Position numbers and translations under genes: made by a program. The notes under the pieces are model-generated. The model was not told the DNA's origin, searched no databases, and saw only the letters and a list, made by a program, of their open reading frames with translations. From Rhizobiaceae bacterium (GTDB lineage Bacteria; Pseudomonadota; Alphaproteobacteria; Rhizobiales; Rhizobiaceae): a stretch of 64,000 bases of DNA. The stretch spans positions 62,001 to 126,000 of the forward strand of contig JAEPQK010000004.1 of assembly GCA_017640615.1 (NCBI GenBank), read 5' to 3'. How positions within the stretch are numbered: the first letter of the stretch is position 1; each line of letters starts with the position of its first letter. Positions 59,725 through 64,000 of this stretch are shown in pieces.

Positions 59725-60423
59725 ATGTCCGGCGAGCCACTCATATTGCTGCCGGGCATGATGTGCGATGAACGGCTGTTCGCCCTGCAGATGGATGTGT
59801 TGGGCGACGACCGCGACGTCCTCGTACCAAGGCTGGACCAACCGACGATCGAAGGTATGGCGCGTCACGTTCTGGATATGGCGCCAGACCGGCCGCTCGC
59901 CGTCGCCGGCCTGTCCATGGGCGGTATAGTTGCGATGGCGATGGCCGGCTTAGCTCCGGAAAGGGTGGCGCGCCTCGCGCTTCTCGACACCAACCATCAC
60001 GCCGACGCCCCCGAACGCTTCGACATCCGCAACAGGCAGATCGAGGACGTCAGGTCAGGGCGTTTGCGGCAGGTGATCGTGGAAGAGATGAAGCCGGTCT
60101 ATCTGGCCGAGGAAAACCGCAGCAACCAGCCATTGCTCGACCTGCTGGTTGACATGGCGCTCGATGTCGGGGCCGAGGCTTTCATCGCCCAGTCGCTTGC
60201 GCTGCGCGACCGGCCGGATCAGACCGATATATTGCGGGGATACGCCGGCCCGACGCTCATTCTTTGCGGCGAGGAAGATCGCCTCTGCCCACCTGAACGC
60301 CACCGGGAGATGGCAACGCTTCTCCAAAACGCCGAGCTCGTAATGGTGCCGCGCGCCGGACACATTTCGACACTCGAGCAGCCGGACAAAGTCACATCCG
60401 CTTTGCAAAGCTGGCTCGGCTGA
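59725..60423 (+). CDS. Alpha/beta hydrolase
   Basis: A 232-residue cytosolic hydrolase with a full triad: nucleophile Ser in AGLSMGGIV (about 70), Asp in CGEEDRLCPP (about 188) and His in RAGHISTLEQP (about 214). The cap region is short. It starts 5 bp after the MetE-like stop and ends the 11-gene operon. It may hydrolyse an ester, lactone or thioester intermediate. Confidence 0.92.
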   Translation: MSGEPLILLPGMMCDERLFALQMDVLGDDRDVLVPRLDQPTIEGMARHVLDMAPDRPLAVAGLSMGGIVAMAMAGLAPERVARLALLDTNHHADAPERFDIRNRQIEDVRSGRLRQVIVEEMKPVYLAEENRSNQPLLDLLVDMALDVGAEAFIAQSLALRDRPDQTDILRGYAGPTLILCGEEDRLCPPERHREMATLLQNAELVMVPRAGHISTLEQPDKVTSALQSWLG

Positions 60424-60454
60424 CAATCAAGACGGCCTTGGCTTCCCAATAAGA

Positions 60455-60480
60455 GGCCGGGCCCTGCTGCAGGCCCGGCC
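60455..60480. terminator. Hairpin between the catabolic operon and the TRAP genes
   Basis: GGCCGGGCC (60455-60463) and GGCCCGGCC (60472-60480) form a 9-bp stem with an 8-nt loop between convergent genes ending at 60423 and 60524. No good T tract follows, so termination may be weak or Rho-assisted. Confidence 0.55.
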
Positions 60481-60523
60481 ACTCCCCAGCATCCATCGCT
60501 TGCGGCACGCCGGACATTGAAGC

Positions 60524-61801
60524 CTATCGGTAGAGCAACTCCGGCAGGAAAAGGCTGAGCTGCGGAAAAAAGGTCAGCAGCAGAAGCACGATCACCAGCG
60601 GCACCAGAAATGGAAGCGTTGCCCTGACACAAGCTTCGAACGGGACGTTCGAAACCTTGGACAAGACGAAAAGCACCATCCCGACGGGCGGTGTTAGTAG
60701 CCCGATCATCAGGTTCAGAATGACGATGATCCCGAGATGCACGGGGTCTACGCCTATCTGCGCCGAGATCGGCAGCAACACCGGCACCAGGATCGAAATC
60801 GCGGCGATCGTTTCCATGAACAGGCCGATGATCAGCACCGCCACCATGATCATCAAAAGAATGATGTATTTGTTGTCCGAAATGCTGAGCAGCAGTTCCG
60901 CGAACAGCGCCGCTGCCTGATTGGCCGTCAGGATCCACGCGAAGATCGTTGCCGAACCAACGATCAGCATGATCGCCGCCGTCGTCTCGATCGTCTCGAG
61001 AGAAACCACGATCAGCTTCTTCAGCGTCAGTGTGCGGTAGACGAACAACCCCAGCACCATGGCGTAACCCGCGGCGCACACGGCGGCTTCCGTCGGCGTG
61101 AAGGCGCCTGACACGATGCCGCCGACGATGATGACCGGTGTCATTAGCGGCAGGAAGGCCTGCACGAATGTGCGGCCGATGCGGCTCACGCTGAGCGCAT
61201 CGTCTTTCGGGTAATCGCGCTTTCTGGAAACGTACCAGACCATGGCCATCAGTGAGAGCGCCATCATCAGGCCCGGAATGATTCCGGCCACGAAGAGCTC
61301 TCCGATAGAAACCGAAGCCATGACGCCGAAAATCACCAACGGCAGGGACGGCGGAATGATCGGTCCGATCGTGGAGGAGGCTGCGGTCACGCCCACGGAG
61401 AAGTCGTCGTCATAGCCGGCTTCGCGCATGGCCTTGATTTCAATCGCGCCGAGCCCGCCCGCATCGGCGACAGCCGCGCCGGACATGCCAGCGAAGATGA
61501 TGCTGGCGCCGATATTCACATGGCCGAGCCCTCCATTCAGCCACCCGACCAGAGAGCGTGCGAAGGCGAAAATCCGGCTTGTGATGCCAGCGGAATTCAT
61601 CAGCCCGCCGGCCATGATGAAAAACGGAATGGCAAGCAGCGGAAAGCTGTTCATGCCGTTGATGACGTTATGAACGAGCAGCACGGGCGGAAGCCCGGCA
61701 ACCAGAATATAGCCCAGTGAGGCGAGACCGAGCGCCACGGCAATCGGAACGCGCAGCGCCATCAGCGCGAAAAGGACGAGAAAGAGGATCGCGACAGTCA
61801 T
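60524..61801 (-). CDS. dctM: TRAP transporter large permease, DctM family
   Basis: A 425-residue, roughly 12-helix permease of the TRAP family. Blocks include PFFIMAGGLMNSAGIT, SGAAVADAGGLGAIEI, AASSTIGPIIPPSLPLVIFG and a later GLLTPPVGMVLFV, the last typical of the transport domain. The ATG at 61801 overlaps the DctQ stop (61798) by 4 bp. It imports organic solutes using a sodium gradient with DctQ and DctP. Confidence 0.96.
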   Translation of the reverse strand: MTVAILFLVLFALMALRVPIAVALGLASLGYILVAGLPPVLLVHNVINGMNSFPLLAIPFFIMAGGLMNSAGITSRIFAFARSLVGWLNGGLGHVNIGASIIFAGMSGAAVADAGGLGAIEIKAMREAGYDDDFSVGVTAASSTIGPIIPPSLPLVIFGVMASVSIGELFVAGIIPGLMMALSLMAMVWYVSRKRDYPKDDALSVSRIGRTFVQAFLPLMTPVIIVGGIVSGAFTPTEAAVCAAGYAMVLGLFVYRTLTLKKLIVVSLETIETTAAIMLIVGSATIFAWILTANQAAALFAELLLSISDNKYIILLMIMVAVLIIGLFMETIAAISILVPVLLPISAQIGVDPVHLGIIVILNLMIGLLTPPVGMVLFVLSKVSNVPFEACVRATLPFLVPLVIVLLLLTFFPQLSLFLPELLYR

Positions 61802-62322
61802 GGCTTGCGCCCCCTGAAGATTTTCGCCAGCTGCATCAGCTGTAGCCCGATCAGACACGCGATCAGCACGAGAATGACCGCGTAGAGGTAGTATTTGGGG
61901 AAGGGCAGAGAGACCATGTGCTGGAAACTGGTCTGCAAAGCGAGACGGGTGAGCGACCAACCGAGCACCGCGAAGAATGCGATGGTGAGAACCAGCGCCA
62001 CCGCTTTCAGTTTACCGACATGCCTTGCGGCCAGCTGGTCGATGAATTCGAGCCGGATATGGCTGTCCAGCGACTGGCATTTGATGCCGCCGGCGAAGGC
62101 GAGAACGATCAACAGATAGCGTGCCGCCTCTTCCGTCCAGGAGAGGGAATCGTTCAGCACATAGCGGGTGAAGAACTGCGCAAAGACGGTGGCGAACAGT
62201 ATGAGGAAGATCAGAAGAACGGGAATGTCGGCTGCCGAGAATTTCAGTTCCCGCAGTCGCTTGTCCGTATCCGTCTCGCTCTCACGCGCAAGATCGGCGA
62301 TCGTGTTGTCGTCGAAATCCAC
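61798..62322 (-). CDS. dctQ: TRAP transporter small permease, DctQ family
   Basis: A 174-residue small permease with four helices (about 33-55, 70-90, 105-128, 145-165) and a longer than usual charged N-terminus of about 30 residues. RYVLNDSLSWTEEAARYLLIVLAFAG carries the DctQ motif, split here by its E-E-A-A centre. It lies between dctP and dctM; a hairpin follows dctP. Confidence 0.94.
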   Translation of the reverse strand: MDFDDNTIADLARESETDTDKRLRELKFSAADIPVLLIFLILFATVFAQFFTRYVLNDSLSWTEEAARYLLIVLAFAGGIKCQSLDSHIRLEFIDQLAARHVGKLKAVALVLTIAFFAVLGWSLTRLALQTSFQHMVSLPFPKYYLYAVILVLIACLIGLQLMQLAKIFRGRKP

Positions 62323-62354
62323 GTTGCCCTCCCAGCAACAGAGATGAAAAACGA

Positions 62355-62375
62355 CCGGGGCCTAAAGCGCCCCGG
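62355..62375 (-). terminator. Intercistronic hairpin between dctP and dctQ
   Basis: CCGGGGC (62355-62361) pairs with GCCCCGG (62369-62375), a 7-bp stem with 7-nt loop. On the minus strand it is followed by TCGTTTTT. It lies 27 bp after the dctP stop and should cause partial termination, giving excess binding protein. Confidence 0.7.
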
Positions 62376-62402
62376 CCGCCCGTATCTCGGAACCGTCGGC
62401 TG

Positions 62403-63386
62403 CTACTGAATGGCCTGCAGGCGTTCGAACACGACCGGCGCCCAGGGCATGCCCGGATCGGCCAGCGCGGGCGCCACCGCGTCGATGAACGGCCCGCGGT
62501 CTACCTCATTGACCGTAATGCCCTTGTCGCGGAACCATGCAACGAGTTCGTTCTCCGACTTCACGATCGCATTGGAAGCCCACTCGGCGGACTCGGCCAG
62601 AATTTCGTCGAGCTTGGTGATATCCTCATCGCCCAGCTTCGCCTTGGTGACCGGCGAAATCAGCGTCACCAGTGAGTTGGTGATGTGCCCGGTGAGGTTG
62701 ATGTTGGACTGCACCTCGTAGAACTTCTTGAACTGGATGGTCGGCAGCGGATTTTCCTGAGCGTCGACCACGCCCTGCTGCAGCGCCAGGTAGACTTCGG
62801 AGAAAGCCATCGGTGTCGGGTTGGCGCCGGTCACCTCCGGGAAGAGCTGATAGGCCGGTGCGTTGGGCGTGCGGATCTTCAGGCCCTTCATGTCGTCAGG
62901 CTTCAGGATCGGCTTGTTCGACGTCACGTGGCGGGCACCGTAATAGGTGAGCGCGGAAACGTGGTTGCCGGTTACGCCGGTATAGGCGGCGGCCAGTTCG
63001 GTGAACAGATCGCTCTGGCTGTAGGCCTTCCAGTGGTTGTAGTCGCGCAGCGTGAACGGAAAGTCGGAAATCGAGATTGGCGGGTAGCTCTGACCCATGA
63101 AGGCCACGCCCGTATAGATGATGTCGATGGTACCGAGCGTAAGCGCTTCGTTCAGCGCCGCTTCCTTGCCAAGCTGAGAAGCCGGAAAGACCTCGATTTT
63201 GTACCGCCCGTCAGTTGCTTTCTCAAAAGCCTCTGCGGTGCGCAGTGCTGCTTCGTGATAAGGCGTCGAGGCCTCGTACACATGGCCCCATTTCAGCACT
63301 TCCTGAGCCCATGCGGGCGCGGAGACGGACAGTATCGCGCCGAGCGCGGCAGCGACCGTTACTTTGAGATGTTTTCCGAGTGTCAT
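62403..63386 (-). CDS. dctP: TRAP transporter solute-binding protein, DctP family
   Basis: A 327-residue periplasmic protein. A signal peptide (about 1-27, ending PAWA) is followed by VLKWGHVYEASTPYHEAA, KIEVFPASQLGKEAALNEAL, the ligand-arginine segment MKGLKIRTPNAP and VYLALQQGVVDAQENP, all DctP marks. The start at 63386 is preceded by GGGAGGACC. It is the first gene of dctPQM and divergent from a GntR regulator. Ligands of this family are mostly organic acids. Confidence 0.95.
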   Translation of the reverse strand: MTLGKHLKVTVAAALGAILSVSAPAWAQEVLKWGHVYEASTPYHEAALRTAEAFEKATDGRYKIEVFPASQLGKEAALNEALTLGTIDIIYTGVAFMGQSYPPISISDFPFTLRDYNHWKAYSQSDLFTELAAAYTGVTGNHVSALTYYGARHVTSNKPILKPDDMKGLKIRTPNAPAYQLFPEVTGANPTPMAFSEVYLALQQGVVDAQENPLPTIQFKKFYEVQSNINLTGHITNSLVTLISPVTKAKLGDEDITKLDEILAESAEWASNAIVKSENELVAWFRDKGITVNEVDRGPFIDAVAPALADPGMPWAPVVFERLQAIQ

Positions 63387-63434
63387 GTGGTCCTCCCTTG
63401 ACGAAATATAGTGATGGCAAAGCCTCACCAATCG

Positions 63435-63448
63435 AAGGAAATCCTTCT
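63435..63448. promoter_or_regulatory. Candidate operator between dctP and the GntR gene
   Basis: GAAGGA-AA-TCCTTC is a perfect 6-2-6 inverted repeat in the 112-bp divergent gap, 49 bp upstream of dctP and 51 bp upstream of the regulator. It is a candidate binding site for the divergent GntR protein; inference from position and symmetry. Confidence 0.5.
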
Positions 63449-63498
63449 TCCGAGGTCAAATGTTTTTAATGCCTAAAAAACAGTGTTAAAGACAGCCT

Positions 63499-64000
63499 AT
63501 GGCGCGCCCGAATCGACTTTATAAACGTAGCTATAACAACGCGTTGGATCTCTTCACGAGATCATCTGGTACGACCAATGTCTCGCTGCTAGCCCGTGAA
63601 CTGTTAGTCAGTCGCACCACTGCGCGGAGAATTCTGGAGAGCATGCTCGCCGACAATATCGTCGCCCGCGACGGTGCGAGCGAATACCGTCCGGCACGCA
63701 ATATTGTCGAGCAGGACTACTTCCCCGAGATCGAAACACTGACGACCGGAGAGCATGTCGAAACCGGGTTTCTGGACTGGATTCTGAAGCGCAAAATCGG
63801 ACTTGGCTCGAACGTGAACGAGGCGCGGCTCGCGATCGAACTTGGCATCTCGAACACCAGCGTCCGCGAGTTCCTTATCCGGCTTTCGACCTTCGGCTTC
63901 ATCCGTAAGGAACCGCACCGGCAATGGGTGCTGAATGGCTTTTCGGAGCAATATGCGAGCGAGCTTCTGCACACACGCCGACTGTTCGAGCCGGATGGCG
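63499..64000 (+). CDS. GntR-type regulator with two winged-helix segments, partial
   Basis: A frame from ATG 63499 runs off the window edge after 167 codons. Residues about 15-60 (VSLLARELLVSRTTARRILE) form one winged-helix, and about 100-150 (RLAIELGISNTSVREFLIRL) a second, the latter being the normal GntR HTH before an FCD domain, which would lie outside. Doubled HTH segments are unusual for GntR. It is divergent from dctPQM and is probably its regulator. Confidence 0.78.
   Translation, partial: MARPNRLYKRSYNNALDLFTRSSGTTNVSLLARELLVSRTTARRILESMLADNIVARDGASEYRPARNIVEQDYFPEIETLTTGEHVETGFLDWILKRKIGLGSNVNEARLAIELGISNTSVREFLIRLSTFGFIRKEPHRQWVLNGFSEQYASELLHTRRLFEPDG

Overview
The window looks like the chromosome of an alphaproteobacterium of the order Hyphomicrobiales (Rhizobiales), probably near Phyllobacteriaceae/Mesorhizobium. 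The signs are high GC coding DNA, a C4-pathway 5-aminolevulinate synthase (HemA), a rhizobial-type urease cluster, many ABC and TRAP solute transporters with GntR/LacI regulators, and integrated elements sitting in tRNA-Arg genes. The species assignment is inference.

Layout. (1) 1-5651 is the right end of an integrated element. It holds a large serine recombinase with a coupled 55-residue leader ORF, a VirD4/TraG-like ATPase, a DUF3768 protein, an AlpA-like regulator and a tyrosine integrase. It ends in a displaced 3' half of tRNA-Arg(ACG). (2) 5.7-16.4 kb is chromosomal backbone: pseudouridine catabolism (psuK-psuG), a PAS-GGDEF diguanylate cyclase, a frameshifted DUF3422 membrane protein, hemA with an FNR/FixK-type box, and a module of MetE-like protein, GntR regulator and orphan TRAP binding protein, followed by a P-loop kinase and a VOC protein. 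(3) 16.4-26.1 kb has a class II aldolase and the urease genes ureD-A-orf-B and ureC-GST-E-F-orf-G, all on the minus strand. A secreted-protein gene and a strong hairpin on the opposite strand split the two blocks. A DUF900 hydrolase lies upstream. (4) 26,480-40,261 is a 13.7 kb genomic island inserted in tRNA-Arg(CCG). It is bounded by perfect 49-bp direct repeats and carries its integrase, an hsdM-hsdS-HEPN-hsdR type I restriction operon, a second tyrosine recombinase, HTH proteins, an SRAP protein and orphan genes.

(5) 40.3-47.4 kb is an AraC regulator divergent from a branched-chain-type ABC transporter (livJHMGF) whose ATPase gene runs in frame into an aldehyde dehydrogenase. (6) 47.5-63.5 kb is a large catabolic locus. 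A LacI regulator is followed by an 11-gene plus-strand operon: MalEFGK-type ABC transporter, NTF2-like protein, HisD/HpsN-like dehydrogenase, SDR, second NTF2-like protein, bicupin, MetE-like protein, alpha/beta hydrolase. It is convergent with a TRAP transporter (dctPQM) that has a divergent GntR regulator cut by the window edge. I infer that this operon takes up and oxidises an unidentified small organic compound. It and the HEPN-containing restriction operon are the two best candidates for undescribed biology.

All calls come from reading the sequence by eye; no database search was run. Residue positions are approximate.
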